Assembly: GCF_024343735.1 (NCBI RefSeq)
Contig: NZ_RJUE01000062.1
Location: 62,001-126,000 of the forward strand
Direction: 5' to 3'
Length of the DNA: 64,000 nucleotides
Source of the DNA: Lacihabitans sp. CCS-44
Lineage (GTDB): Bacteria; Bacteroidota; Bacteroidia; Cytophagales; Spirosomataceae
In this document: positions 19,301 to 26,879 of the stretch, one piece after another
How positions within the stretch are numbered: the first letter of the stretch is position 1
Layout: each line of letters begins with the position of its first letter
Program-made: the position numbers and the translations under genes
The notes under the pieces: model-generated
Told to the model about the DNA's origin: nothing
Database searches by the model: none
Seen by the model: only the letters and a program-made list of their open reading frames with translations

Positions 19301-19572
19301 CCAATGGATTGATTATTAGAATCGAAACTTACTTTTTGACGAGAATTAATAACTTGTGGACTATAGAAAAACTTTACATTGCCAATTTTCTCAAATTGAT
19401 TTAAAAGCGTTTTGAGTTTTTCATCCGTGACTTTTATACTTATTTTCCTATTAAATACTTCCTGTGCATCGGCATTGTTAGCAAAACTTATGCTTGCAAG
19501 GCCGATTGCCATAATAAACTGTACTAACGATATTTTCATGCATCGCAAGATTAATTGATAATTTTTTTTCAT
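16360..19572 (-). CDS. TonB-dependent outer-membrane receptor with STN domain
   Basis: About 1070 residues from the ATG at 19572, which gives a signal peptide ending near NADAQ; the frame is open 33 codons further. Domains in order: STN (43-115, ISIKVTDEKLKTLLNQF), carboxypeptidase-like domain (142-215, ITGAVTNEKKEALPGVSVLL), TonB box (DEVVVTG, about 221), plug (235-350, NIPGVFVNSS, GTASILGNNAPGGIFNYVSK) and a 22-strand barrel ending PRAYFLTVSFKF. The STN domain is the contact used by FecR-type anti-sigma factors, and such a gene plus its sigma factor lie directly upstream. No SusD-like partner gene is present, so it resembles siderophore-type transducers more than SusC. The imported substrate is unknown; the downstream hydrolase and GH78 genes suggest a glycoside. 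Confidence 0.93.
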   Translation of the reverse strand: MKKNYQLILRCMKISLVQFIMAIGLASISFANNADAQEVFNRKISIKVTDEKLKTLLNQFEKIGNVKFFYSPQVINSRQKVSFDSNNQSIGESLERLLTPLNIDFQLNGNQIILKQKEIDLKTIQSKKVDSQTLNASTVILKTITGAVTNEKKEALPGVSVLLKGTTRGTVTDLNGRFSMDVPNEADVLVFSFVGYTTKSIIVGNETILNITLLEDAAYLDEVVVTGVFDKRTRMESSVAISTLNAKQIERIAVGSAADLLKNIPGVFVNSSLGEIRNTVYSRGVSVGSNDGASGYYYVSMQEDGLPVTNATYGNYGPDYFLRPDATLGKLEAVRGGTASILGNNAPGGIFNYVSKTGGQTFAAEVRAKVGLEGNGKNPFYRTDVNFGGPLSKDKTITYNIGGFYRQSDGARYPGYPMNNGGQVKANVAKIYKSGSVKLFLKTLNDKNAWFEFLPTIGFTDPKLPAGVEQTHSVLIPAVEADFTINDSGVKKHYDSRDKIHSVDNSIGLNWEQTIGQGLTIDNKAKYSSKHATWNTTAVAYPFATDGLVFYAIPGLLGKFGTYTFKDLSTGTQIGSITQAPNIVNGNFAGFNFIDNGSNFPGASIQKNSLYFNPLFYMENDMKEFIDQFTISKKLDNMSFTAGLFYANSNLDRITTQGGPGEAYTQMTAPYPTLASISLAGFDGKTVQVTNPDGVVGGSGRSGAFTLQEAMQNQTALFFGHNWAINPKLNFDWGVRYENVVYRGSNQIGTNVGSANGVDGNPLTHYDNSAGKITATYKYNNQKVSTFSFSGGLNYKYSDNQAVYARFSQGSKAPDLDMFLNINTAFGEANLNPIAQKIQQVEVGYKLKSGSTNLFVTPFFSILSNVPQQSVGQETSDLSSIYALPVLYNKITTMGVELEANHNFTEEFSLRAVATFQQSTATKFQTWITGANGRADDVIQDFSGNETDNNARTILRLSPSYNKGKFYSSLDFSYMGKRAANVPNAFSLPAFNQSNLNLGYNINTKLQLQANINNLFNQDGIMGWSAPGGFPAALDRQGFTKARLEANPNAVYSTLSLPPRAYFLTVSFKF

Positions 19573-19745
19573 ACTTTTGAATGTTTTGTTTGATTTTTTA
19601 AGGATTTCGGACACAACGGCACCAACTACTTTCAAGCAGTTTAGTGTTTCAAAGCCAAAGGTTCTGACCAACTTTTGGCTTTTTTAATTTCTTTTTTTAC
19701 ATCATAGGCAGGTTTATACTGTTTAGGGTTATTATAGGTTGGTCA

Positions 19746-20801
19746 TTAGCATCCTCTAGCGTTTATTATTATTTTGCCTTCTACAATTTCATAAGACCCT
19801 CCTATGGTTTTGGTTAAAATGTCAAGTTTTTGAAACAAGCTTTCGTTTTCAAACGAACCAGTTACCTGGCAATTTTTCAATAGAACTTCATCAAACTCAA
19901 TCTCAATTCCGTAGGCTTCTTCTATCATCTGAAGAACCTCGACAAAAGAATCTTCATCAAACACAAATTTTGTAAGTTTTTTGTTGTCTATTATTGACGG
20001 CAACTTTATGATATTCTTATTGTATTTGTCTGATTGTCTATCAAAAATCGCTTGTTGATTAGGTAGCAAAATAACCCCAGTAAGTTCATTTTTGGCATTT
20101 ATTTTATTCTTATAAACGCTCACTTTCCCTTCTTCGACAGTAACTTCTACTTGCTCACTGTTTTCGTAAGCATTCACTACGAATCTTGTACCTAATACTT
20201 TGGTTGTTACTTCATTAGCAAAAACCAAAAACTGTCGAGAAGCGTCTTTAGCTACATCAAATGTAGCCTTGCCCGATAAAATCACTACTCTTTTATTACT
20301 ATCAAAATTAGCAGGATATGACAATTTGCTTTTCGGAGCCAGCTTCACTGCAGAACCGTCGGGCAAATGAATAAGCATGTCAATATTTAAGGTATTTTTT
20401 GTTTCAATTATTTGGTCGGTGATATGTGTAAGGTTAGTTTGATATATAGATTTTCTTTGAGCCAAATAAATAGCTACACTCATGAGAATTACGGCAGCAG
20501 CACCTAGCCAAATTTTTAGGTTTGGGCTTACAAAAACATCAAACTTCGGTTTGTTAGTTTCACTAATCTTTTGAAATATAAAGGTTTTGGCCTCCTCGGA
20601 TAAATTCTGGGTCTCGTAGTTTTTCATACCCAAAACCAGTGTGTTCAATATTTCAACAGCTTTTAGATAATCTTTATTTAGTAAGTCCAAATTTGATTCT
20701 TTCCAAAAAACTTCTGATTCATGTGTTGGTTTTAAATGTTGCCCAACGAACTTATCATCCATCAAAAAGTCAGAAACAGTAAACATGGTGTAGTCTTGCA
20801 T
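19746..20801 (-). CDS. FecR-family anti-sigma factor
   Basis: A 351-residue inner-membrane regulator. An N-terminal cytosolic part of about 95 residues should bind the sigma factor. One membrane helix spans 97-115 (IWLGAAAVILMSVAIYLAQ). The periplasmic FecR domain follows (about 145-240: MLIHLPDGSAVKLAPKSKLS, RVVILSGKATFDVA, FVVNAYENSEQVEVTVEEGK) and then the C-terminal DUF4974 domain (about 275-350: LTKFVFDEDSFVEVLQMIEE). It transmits the state of the TonB receptor's STN domain to the ECF sigma factor encoded 91 bases upstream. The receptor gene follows downstream on the same strand, the standard sigma - anti-sigma - receptor order. Confidence 0.93.
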   Translation of the reverse strand: MQDYTMFTVSDFLMDDKFVGQHLKPTHESEVFWKESNLDLLNKDYLKAVEILNTLVLGMKNYETQNLSEEAKTFIFQKISETNKPKFDVFVSPNLKIWLGAAAVILMSVAIYLAQRKSIYQTNLTHITDQIIETKNTLNIDMLIHLPDGSAVKLAPKSKLSYPANFDSNKRVVILSGKATFDVAKDASRQFLVFANEVTTKVLGTRFVVNAYENSEQVEVTVEEGKVSVYKNKINAKNELTGVILLPNQQAIFDRQSDKYNKNIIKLPSIIDNKKLTKFVFDEDSFVEVLQMIEEAYGIEIEFDEVLLKNCQVTGSFENESLFQKLDILTKTIGGSYEIVEGKIIINARGC

Positions 20802-20892
20802 AATGGCTTAGCTTGCTTTTTTATGTAAAGACACAGCCGAACAGCAGATATACTCACTAAAATCAAAAAAAATATAAAAATATTTATAGATT

Positions 20893-21453
20893 CTACAAAA
20901 ATAAAGTCTTGCGAAGTTTTTCAACGGCTCTCAGGACAAGATTTTGGGCTGATTGCCTATTAATGCTCATCACATTGGCTACTTCTGAAAACTCTAAATT
21001 TTCTATAAACCTAAGCCTCAGAGCTTCTTGCTGGCGAGGAGGAAGTTGGTTGATTAATCTATGTATAAGTTCCTCTTTTGATATGGAATCAAATTGGTCC
21101 ATGTCGAGTTCCTGAGTAACTGCCTCATCCCAGAGCTCGTCAAAGTTATCATCATTTAAGTGTGTAAATTTACTTTCTCGTCTTAAAATCTGATTTTGCA
21201 TCCTATTTTTCAAGGCTCGGAACAAATAAGATTTTACATTGACTGGGGTAGAAATAGTAGTTCTTTTTGCCCAAATTTCTGTAAATACATCGTGAATACA
21301 ATCAAAAACAAAATACTCCGAAAGAGATGCCAGACTCATTCCAAAACGGTACATGGCACTTACATTTTCGCTATAAATTAGGGCATAAGCATCTACATCG
21401 CCTTTCTTAAAAGCCTCCCATTGTAGAAGATCATTTGATGGTTGCAGAGTCAA
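20893..21453 (-). CDS. ECF RNA polymerase sigma factor, FecI-like
   Basis: A 186-residue sigma-70 family factor. Region 2 is seen at about 20-90 (ALIYSENVSAMYRFG, FDCIHDVFTEIW) and region 4 at about 125-180 (INQLPPRQQEALRLRFIENL, NRQSAQNLVLRAVEKLRKTL). It should direct RNA polymerase to the TonB receptor gene and perhaps the downstream hydrolase and GH78 genes. The first usable start is TTG at 21451-21453, preceded directly by an in-frame TAA, so no ATG start is available near the N-terminus. The linker between regions 2 and 4 is acidic (DDNFDELWDEAVTQELDMDQ), as is common in Bacteroidota members. Confidence 0.92.
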   Translation of the reverse strand: MTLQPSNDLLQWEAFKKGDVDAYALIYSENVSAMYRFGMSLASLSEYFVFDCIHDVFTEIWAKRTTISTPVNVKSYLFRALKNRMQNQILRRESKFTHLNDDNFDELWDEAVTQELDMDQFDSISKEELIHRLINQLPPRQQEALRLRFIENLEFSEVANVMSINRQSAQNLVLRAVEKLRKTLFL

Positions 21454-21715
21454 TTAAATTAAATAAATATTATTTTAGGACAAAATAATACAAATTTCAC
21501 CGATTAACCTTCATGTACTTTCATGGCTGAATACATCTATCGGTATTTAAACTTTTTTGAATATTCAATAAATACATTTAAACATCACAAGTAATTGATA
21601 GCTATTCAAGAAATTCTAAAGTCAATTTTGATCTCAATTTATTTATTAATTGAATCTAAGTTCACTACAATAATTTCAATTTTCTAATCAGGGTTCATTT
21701 TTTTCGGTTGTCGAA

Positions 21716-22207
21716 TTAATGTTTTTCTAATTCTAAACTGACTTTTACATTATCTCTACCCAAGGCAGACACAAGTCCAGTTACATCATCAATTTTTCCG
21801 ATTTTAGAATAGCTGTATGAAGTAGAAAAACTTTTATAAAACAATACCAAGGTACTTGAACCATACATCATTAAATCACCCGATTGGACACTTGCAGGCT
21901 CAGAGGCATTGGTCGGCACACTTTTGGGCAATTGGGCATACTTTTCGTTGTTGTTTAACTCTTCCATATTAAGCTTCAAAGGCAAAAGTGTTAAAAAAGC
22001 TTTGGCTGTTGTGTTATCCAAAATGGTGGCTGTGAAAGTCTTTTCCCTTACAATAATTTTCAATTTATTTCCCGTTATTGGGTTTGTATTTTCAGTCATA
22101 TTCTCTGTTGCAAGTTTATTTTCAGACTTGTAGGATACATTCACAACAAGTAATAATTGAAGTAAAAACAAAATGGATATCGTTAGTTTCATCAAACCTA
22201 GGTTCAT
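21716..22207 (-). CDS. Cyclophilin-like fold protein, exported
   Basis: A 163-residue protein with an N-terminal hydrophobic leader (MKLTISILFLLQLLLVVNV). The conserved block runs from KIIVREKTFTATILDNTTAK through LPLKLNMEELNNNEKYAQLP and SGDLMMYGSSTLVLFYKSF to YSKIGKIDDVTGL. This is the pattern of the bacterial cyclophilin-like family of about 110-130 residues that is unrelated in activity to true prolyl isomerases. The ATG used here follows the upstream gene's TAA immediately (22207 versus 22208); a second ATG five codons in is also possible. The gene is often found near flavodoxin and aldo/keto reductase genes, and the first AraC locus of this window holds exactly those. Its biochemical role is not known. 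Confidence 0.82.
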   Translation of the reverse strand: MNLGLMKLTISILFLLQLLLVVNVSYKSENKLATENMTENTNPITGNKLKIIVREKTFTATILDNTTAKAFLTLLPLKLNMEELNNNEKYAQLPKSVPTNASEPASVQSGDLMMYGSSTLVLFYKSFSTSYSYSKIGKIDDVTGLVSALGRDNVKVSLELEKH

Positions 22208-22969
22208 TTAATTTTTCTTGTAAATTTTCTTAAAATTATAATTTAGCGTAACATTCCACATAAAATCCTTATTGCCAGGAATATTCGATTTAAAGGTTTG
22301 GTTAATGGTTGATTGTAAACTAAAAGGTAGTTTTTTATGAAAAAAGGCTCCAGTAACTGTTAAATAATCACCTCTGTAACCATCCGTGTATAAAAAATAG
22401 ACTGAAGGAAAAAGATTGGCATACAGATTTTTACCTAAACAAATATGAGTAATGTTTGTGTTCAAAAACAGCACTTGGGTCAGTTGAGGACCATGCTTTT
22501 GAAGTCCGTTTCCTTGTAAATACATGGCACTTACACCAATTTTTTTGGTGAATTGATAACTCGGCACCGCCTCAAAAGCCAAAAAACGAAGCATTTCGGT
22601 AATTTCCTTGATTTTTCCATCTTCTATATCTGATCGGCGAATGAGTGTAAATGCAGGGTGAGCACCAATTCGCAAACCAAACTTTTTGTTATCTACCAAT
22701 CGATACCTAAGCCACCAAATCAGGCCGCCCTTTTCAGCATTAGGCACCAAGCGTAAATCAGGCTCAAAACTCAATTTCTTTTTTCTAAAGGATAAATTGG
22801 CCACAAAGGCAGGATGATTCAATGAGAACGATGGAATTATCGAAAAACCATTGTTGGTAAATCCAACATTCCCAGAAAAAACCATTGGAGTTTGCGTGCT
22901 GTCCATAGACTGAGCAAAGCTTAAATTTTGGCAAGAAAATATTAAAGAAAACAGTACTAATAACCTCAT
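22208..22969 (-). CDS. Putative outer-membrane beta-barrel protein, unknown
   Basis: A 253-residue protein with a signal peptide ending at LSFAQ. The rest alternates short amphipathic strands (GNVGFTNNGFSIIPSFSLN, FVANLSFRKKKLSFEPDLRL, MWNVTLNYNFKKIYKK) and ends close to an aromatic residue, which suggests a small outer-membrane barrel. No family was recognised. It is the first gene of a two-gene leftward unit with the cyclophilin-like protein (stop and start codons abut) and diverges from an AraC gene, with the conserved motif at 23036-23053 between them. Confidence 0.65.
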   Translation of the reverse strand: MRLLVLFSLIFSCQNLSFAQSMDSTQTPMVFSGNVGFTNNGFSIIPSFSLNHPAFVANLSFRKKKLSFEPDLRLVPNAEKGGLIWWLRYRLVDNKKFGLRIGAHPAFTLIRRSDIEDGKIKEITEMLRFLAFEAVPSYQFTKKIGVSAMYLQGNGLQKHGPQLTQVLFLNTNITHICLGKNLYANLFPSVYFLYTDGYRGDYLTVTGAFFHKKLPFSLQSTINQTFKSNIPGNKDFMWNVTLNYNFKKIYKKN

Positions 22970-23035
22970 TTTCAGATATGAATAATTTTGATTTACAAAA
23001 TTATCTAGGTTTTAATACTATTCTCTTATACATTT

Positions 23036-23053
23036 TACGGTTTGACTTACCAA
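23036..23053 (-). promoter_or_regulatory. Candidate AraC operator, matches the 4646-4662 site
   Basis: Read on the minus strand, TTGGTAAGTCAAACCGTA shares 15 of 17 aligned bases with TTGTAAGTCAAATGGTA at 4646-4662; the core GTAAGTCAAA is identical. Each copy lies in the divergent promoter region of one of two paralogous AraC genes, about 65-85 bases upstream of the leftward gene here. This supports it as their binding site. Confidence 0.45.
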
Positions 23054-23115
23054 TTTCACTTTTATGGTCGGATATATTATTCCATTCTTTTAGATTTACC
23101 TAAAATTCAGAAAAT

Positions 23116-24003
23116 ATGGTCATTTACGATAGCATAAAAACCTATAACGAAACATTCAATCATCCTACTTTGCATCCACTCGTTAGTTTGTTGGATCTGA
23201 GCAAAGGTAATCCTCTAAAGCGAGGCAAATTCCGTATGGATTTTTATGCAATTATTATCAAAGACAGCAAATGCGGAGATTTGAGGTATGGTCTGAAACA
23301 TTATGATTATGACGAAGGTTCTATTGTATTTTTTGGACCTGGACAAGTGGGAGCTTCGGAGCCGGATGGCGAATGGCATCAACCTTATGGACTGGCTTTG
23401 GTTTTTCATCCAGACCTCATAAAAGGCACTTCGCTGGCCAAACATATTCACGAATACTCGTTTTTTAGCTACGATTCTTCCGAAGCTTTGCATGTATCAG
23501 AAAAAGAAAGAACCCTGATAGATATTTGTTTTGGTAATATCGAAACGGAAATAAAGCAAAACATCGACAAGCACAGTAAAAAAATCTTGGTAGCCAACAT
23601 TGAATTACTTCTGAAATATTGTTCCCGTTTTTATGACAGGCAGTTTATCACCAGAGAAATGGCTAATCACCAGGTCATTGAGAAATTTAAAAACCTGCTG
23701 ACGGATTATATCCTAAGTGATAAACTCCAAAATGTCGGTTTGCCAACAGTAACTTATTTTGCAGAGGAACTACATCTTTCGCCCAACTATTTGGGAGATT
23801 TACTAAAAAAAGAAACAGGAAAAACACCCCTAGAACTTATCCATTTGAAAATCTTAGACATCGCCAAAGATAAAGTTTCAGACAGCACCAAGTCCATCAG
23901 CGAAATTGCTTATGAACTGGGCTTCAAGTATCCGCAACATTTCACAAGACTTTTTAAGCAAAAAGTTGGGGTAAGCCCAAATGAATTTAGAGGTTTGAAT
24001 TGA
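23116..24003 (+). CDS. AraC-family transcriptional regulator (locus 2)
   Basis: A 295-residue paralogue of the 4766-5677 regulator along its whole length. It has an N-terminal cupin-like ligand domain (GDLRYGLKHYDYDEGSIVFF), a middle helical linker (IDKHSKKILVANIELLLKYC, RFYDRQFITRE) and a C-terminal AraC DNA-binding domain (IAYELGFKYPQHFTRLFKQK). It diverges from the barrel/cyclophilin-like pair and converges on the di-heme peroxidase gene, 11 bases from its stop. With locus 1 it probably forms two copies of one ligand-responsive control unit. Confidence 0.93.
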   Translation: MVIYDSIKTYNETFNHPTLHPLVSLLDLSKGNPLKRGKFRMDFYAIIIKDSKCGDLRYGLKHYDYDEGSIVFFGPGQVGASEPDGEWHQPYGLALVFHPDLIKGTSLAKHIHEYSFFSYDSSEALHVSEKERTLIDICFGNIETEIKQNIDKHSKKILVANIELLLKYCSRFYDRQFITREMANHQVIEKFKNLLTDYILSDKLQNVGLPTVTYFAEELHLSPNYLGDLLKKETGKTPLELIHLKILDIAKDKVSDSTKSISEIAYELGFKYPQHFTRLFKQKVGVSPNEFRGLN

Positions 24004-24014
24004 TAGAAACCGTA

Positions 24015-25151
24015 CTATTGAATATTCCCGCCAACACTCAATTTACTTGGAACACTTTTGGGAATTGACCTATCAAAATTTGAATCGTTCAAAGTTTTAA
24101 TAAATGCAACAATAGCTTCTTTTTGACCAGGAGGGCCCATGCTGTTTATAAAAAAATCTAACTCTGAGGCTGGGACATTTGGATTTTGAGATTTTTCATC
24201 CGCAATCAGTCTATAAAAATCGACTACCTCTTCTAATGTCTTAAATACACCACTGTGCATATATGGGCCAGTATTTTTGATATTTCTCAAACTTGGAGTC
24301 CTAAACGCATATTTCCCATTCTCCCCTGCGTCGGAAGTTTTTGATTTGGGATTGTCAGGCACCGAAATTGTATGCAGTTTATAATCTGAGAACATATTAC
24401 CGCTATGACATTTGTCGCATCCATCTGAGCGAAAAGCATTCATACCTCTAATCTCCAAGTCGGTCATAGCATCAAAATCTCCCTTTTGAAACCTATCATA
24501 TTGAGAATTCATAGCTGTAAGAGAACGCTCAAAAGCCGCAATTGCTTTGCCTAAATTATTAGCAGAAACAGGTTCTTGCCCTCCAAAAACCGTAGTAAAT
24601 AACGTATTATATTCTGGTATGTTTTTAAGCCTATTTATCACACTATCAATGGCTACCGCTTCCGAATATGCATTTCCCCGCATTTCGACATCCGATTTGA
24701 TTGGCAATAAAGCTTGTGTTTCGAGGCTTTTAACCCTTGAATCCCAAAACATTGGAGCATTTGTTGAATCAAATTTTCCGTTGATATCTGCACCTATAAA
24801 TGCCGAATTAATTACTGTCATACATTTTCTTTTTGTAAATGAGAATGCGGTAGATACAAATTGCCTCTTCGGCCCAAGGCCTTTGCCGTTTACGCCAATT
24901 GACAAATCTAGGCCGTCAGTATAACCAAAATCGGGATGATGACAGGTAGCACAAGCTACTGTTTTATCACCTGACAAAATGGGGTCATAAAACAATAACC
25001 TACCCAAATACTGAATATTTATGACTGTATTTTGCGAGGTATCGGGTTTAATGACGACATCTGGGTTCGCAAGAATTTCTTTTTCTTTACACGAAAAAAA
25101 CACAGATATGGAAAAACATAAAAAGGAAAAAATAAAGAATAAATTTCTCAT
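24015..25151 (-). CDS. Di-heme cytochrome c peroxidase (MauG/CcpA type), lipoprotein
   Basis: A 378-residue periplasmic protein with a lipoprotein leader (SVFFSCKEKE, Cys at about 21). Two heme-c attachment motifs are visible, CATCHHP at about 67-71 and CDKCHSG at about 245-249, the di-heme arrangement of bacterial cytochrome c peroxidases and MauG-like proteins. Further landmarks are MFWDSRVKSLETQALLPI and the C-terminal NTGPYMHSGVFKTLEEVVDF. It reduces peroxide or oxidises a partner using c-type cytochromes. It stands alone, convergent with the AraC gene and with 290 bases free upstream. Confidence 0.92.
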   Translation of the reverse strand: MRNLFFIFSFLCFSISVFFSCKEKEILANPDVVIKPDTSQNTVINIQYLGRLLFYDPILSGDKTVACATCHHPDFGYTDGLDLSIGVNGKGLGPKRQFVSTAFSFTKRKCMTVINSAFIGADINGKFDSTNAPMFWDSRVKSLETQALLPIKSDVEMRGNAYSEAVAIDSVINRLKNIPEYNTLFTTVFGGQEPVSANNLGKAIAAFERSLTAMNSQYDRFQKGDFDAMTDLEIRGMNAFRSDGCDKCHSGNMFSDYKLHTISVPDNPKSKTSDAGENGKYAFRTPSLRNIKNTGPYMHSGVFKTLEEVVDFYRLIADEKSQNPNVPASELDFFINSMGPPGQKEAIVAFIKTLNDSNFDRSIPKSVPSKLSVGGNIQ

Positions 25152-25387
25152 TTTTAGAAAAAAGCAAATCGCGATTCATTTATTATTTTCAAATATAATA
25201 CAATCAAAGTAAAAATTGAATTTCAAACGAAGTGAAAGTACTTGCATTTCATTTTGTAACAGAAAATTATCTTATGTCTGTACCGTTAATGCAAAAGTCG
25301 GAAAATATAAATTTAAAAAAGCCCATGTACTAAGCCGAAGTTTATTGGAAGATTACACTAAATTCAGTAAGAAGGCGATACAAAACA

Positions 25388-25422
25388 AAAACAAGGCAAA
25401 TCTATACGAAATGCCTTGTTTT
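25388..25422 (-). terminator. Terminator after Gfo/Idh/MocA gene
   Basis: AAAACAAGGCA (25388-25398) and TGCCTTGTTTT (25412-25422) form a perfect 11-base stem with a 13-base loop. On the minus strand the stem is followed by TTTTTGTTTTG, as expected for an intrinsic terminator of the gene ending at 25441. The rest of the 25152-25440 gap shows nothing else; a 92-codon plus-strand frame there has no protein-like features. Confidence 0.75.
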
Positions 25423-25440
25423 AAAGAAAGAAAGAAATTC

Positions 25441-26844
25441 TTAGGGCTTCAATCTCAAATTTACAGGATCCCACTTTATGATTTTTTTCTGTAGATAACT
25501 CTCATTACATGCTAACGCAGGAGCGGCAGCTCTAAACCCAAATTCGGCATCTTCGGTTACTTGTTTTCCTGTTCGAACAGCGTCAAAGAAATTGGTAATG
25601 TGGTCTAAATGGTCGTCATAGCCAGCAGGGGCATTAAAATTTATGTCGGCCTTGGTTGGTCTTTTTCTTTGCTCGGCTGTCCATTTGGCATCATATTCTT
25701 TTTGCATTTCGGCTTGCATACTTTTAGAAAATGTAAAATGCGAATCGTATCCTCCAAAACCTGGTGCCTCAGGCATAAGGCTATGTTTTAGGGTAATATT
25801 ATTGCCTTTTACCTGAATAACACCTTCAGAGCCAACCAATTGGATAATTTCCTGTCCGCCAGTTCCGCTTATAAAATTCACCTGTAGCGTCATTAGAAAA
25901 GCCGCATGTTCTTTAGAATCAGGATATTGCAATACGCCAGACATTACATCGGGCAGGTTTCGGCCGTCTTTCCAATAGCTAAACTGGCCCGTACTGAAAA
26001 TACTTTCAGGGCCTTTTGAATTGGTCATAAAATGTGAGCCGCTTAAAAGGTGAATAAACAAGTCGCCAGCCACACCAGTGCCTACCTCTTTAAAAGCTCG
26101 CCACCAAAAGAATTTCTTTGCATCAAAGTTCATTTTGTTTGTAACTTCTATGAATTTGTCCCAATTTGTAGTGGTAGCATCGGCATCTTTCGGAATGGTG
26201 TATTCCCACGCACCAATAGACGACTGACGGTCATAAACGGCATTCACCATGTTCAGCTTGCCAATTTCACCCGCAGCCAATAATTCTTTCGCTTTGGCAT
26301 ACCCAATACTACTCACTCTTTGGCTACCCACTTGAAATACTTTGCCCGATTTTTTTGCCGCCGCCATTACAGGTTGACCTTCGGCAATTTTGTAAACCAT
26401 AGGTTTTTCACAATACACATGCTTTCCTGCAGCTAGGGCGTCCATCGCAATACGTGCGTGCCAAACATCATGTGTGCATATAAACACCGCATCAATGTCT
26501 TTTTTGTTAAGAATCTCTTTGTAATTGGTAGTTGTAAAAAGGTCTTTTCCATGTAGTTCTTTGGCGTTTTCTAAGCGACCAGTATATAAATCACAAATGC
26601 CAGCTAACTCTACACCTGGCACTTTTAGTGCGGTAGCCAAATCAAAATGACCTTGTACGCCGTATCCAATTATACCAATTCGTACTTTGTCGTTCGCCGT
26701 TATTTTTCTGTCGTATTGCAAAATACGTTCTTCGGCCTTGGCTTGGTGTGCAAGTGACACCAAAGGCGTGGTGGCGGCAATTAGACTTGTTGCCCCTATT
26801 TTTTGCAAAAATTTCCTTCGAGAATTAGAATTACTATTTTCCAT
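25441..26844 (-). CDS. Gfo/Idh/MocA-family oxidoreductase, Tat-exported
   Basis: A 467-residue NAD(P)-dependent sugar or inositol dehydrogenase-like protein with a Tat-type leader (SRRKFLQKIGATSLIAATTP). The Rossmann motif is VRIGIIGYGVQGHFDLA, followed by DAVFICTHDVWHARIA and the EKPM catalytic-lysine motif (HVYCEKPMVYKI). The C-terminal half has FKEVGTGVAGDLFIHLLSG. Long exported members of this family oxidise glycosides, for example at C3, which matches the DUF1080 protein at 9588-10457 in a possible 3-keto-glycoside route. It lies 35 bases downstream of the PD40 gene and is probably co-transcribed with it. Confidence 0.9.
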   Translation of the reverse strand: MENSNSNSRRKFLQKIGATSLIAATTPLVSLAHQAKAEERILQYDRKITANDKVRIGIIGYGVQGHFDLATALKVPGVELAGICDLYTGRLENAKELHGKDLFTTTNYKEILNKKDIDAVFICTHDVWHARIAMDALAAGKHVYCEKPMVYKIAEGQPVMAAAKKSGKVFQVGSQRVSSIGYAKAKELLAAGEIGKLNMVNAVYDRQSSIGAWEYTIPKDADATTTNWDKFIEVTNKMNFDAKKFFWWRAFKEVGTGVAGDLFIHLLSGSHFMTNSKGPESIFSTGQFSYWKDGRNLPDVMSGVLQYPDSKEHAAFLMTLQVNFISGTGGQEIIQLVGSEGVIQVKGNNITLKHSLMPEAPGFGGYDSHFTFSKSMQAEMQKEYDAKWTAEQRKRPTKADINFNAPAGYDDHLDHITNFFDAVRTGKQVTEDAEFGFRAAAPALACNESYLQKKIIKWDPVNLRLKP

Positions 26845-26879
26845 TATATTTTTTAATTAAAATTTTTAGAATTAATTGA

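Noticed and set aside
16360-19572. SusC-type receptor of a polysaccharide utilisation locus
   Set aside because: No SusD-like gene is present anywhere nearby; the STN domain and the FecI/FecR genes fit a transducer-type receptor instead.
25216-25494. A 92-codon plus-strand gene
   Set aside because: It runs through the terminator hairpin and into the antisense end of the Gfo/Idh/MocA gene, with no protein-like pattern.
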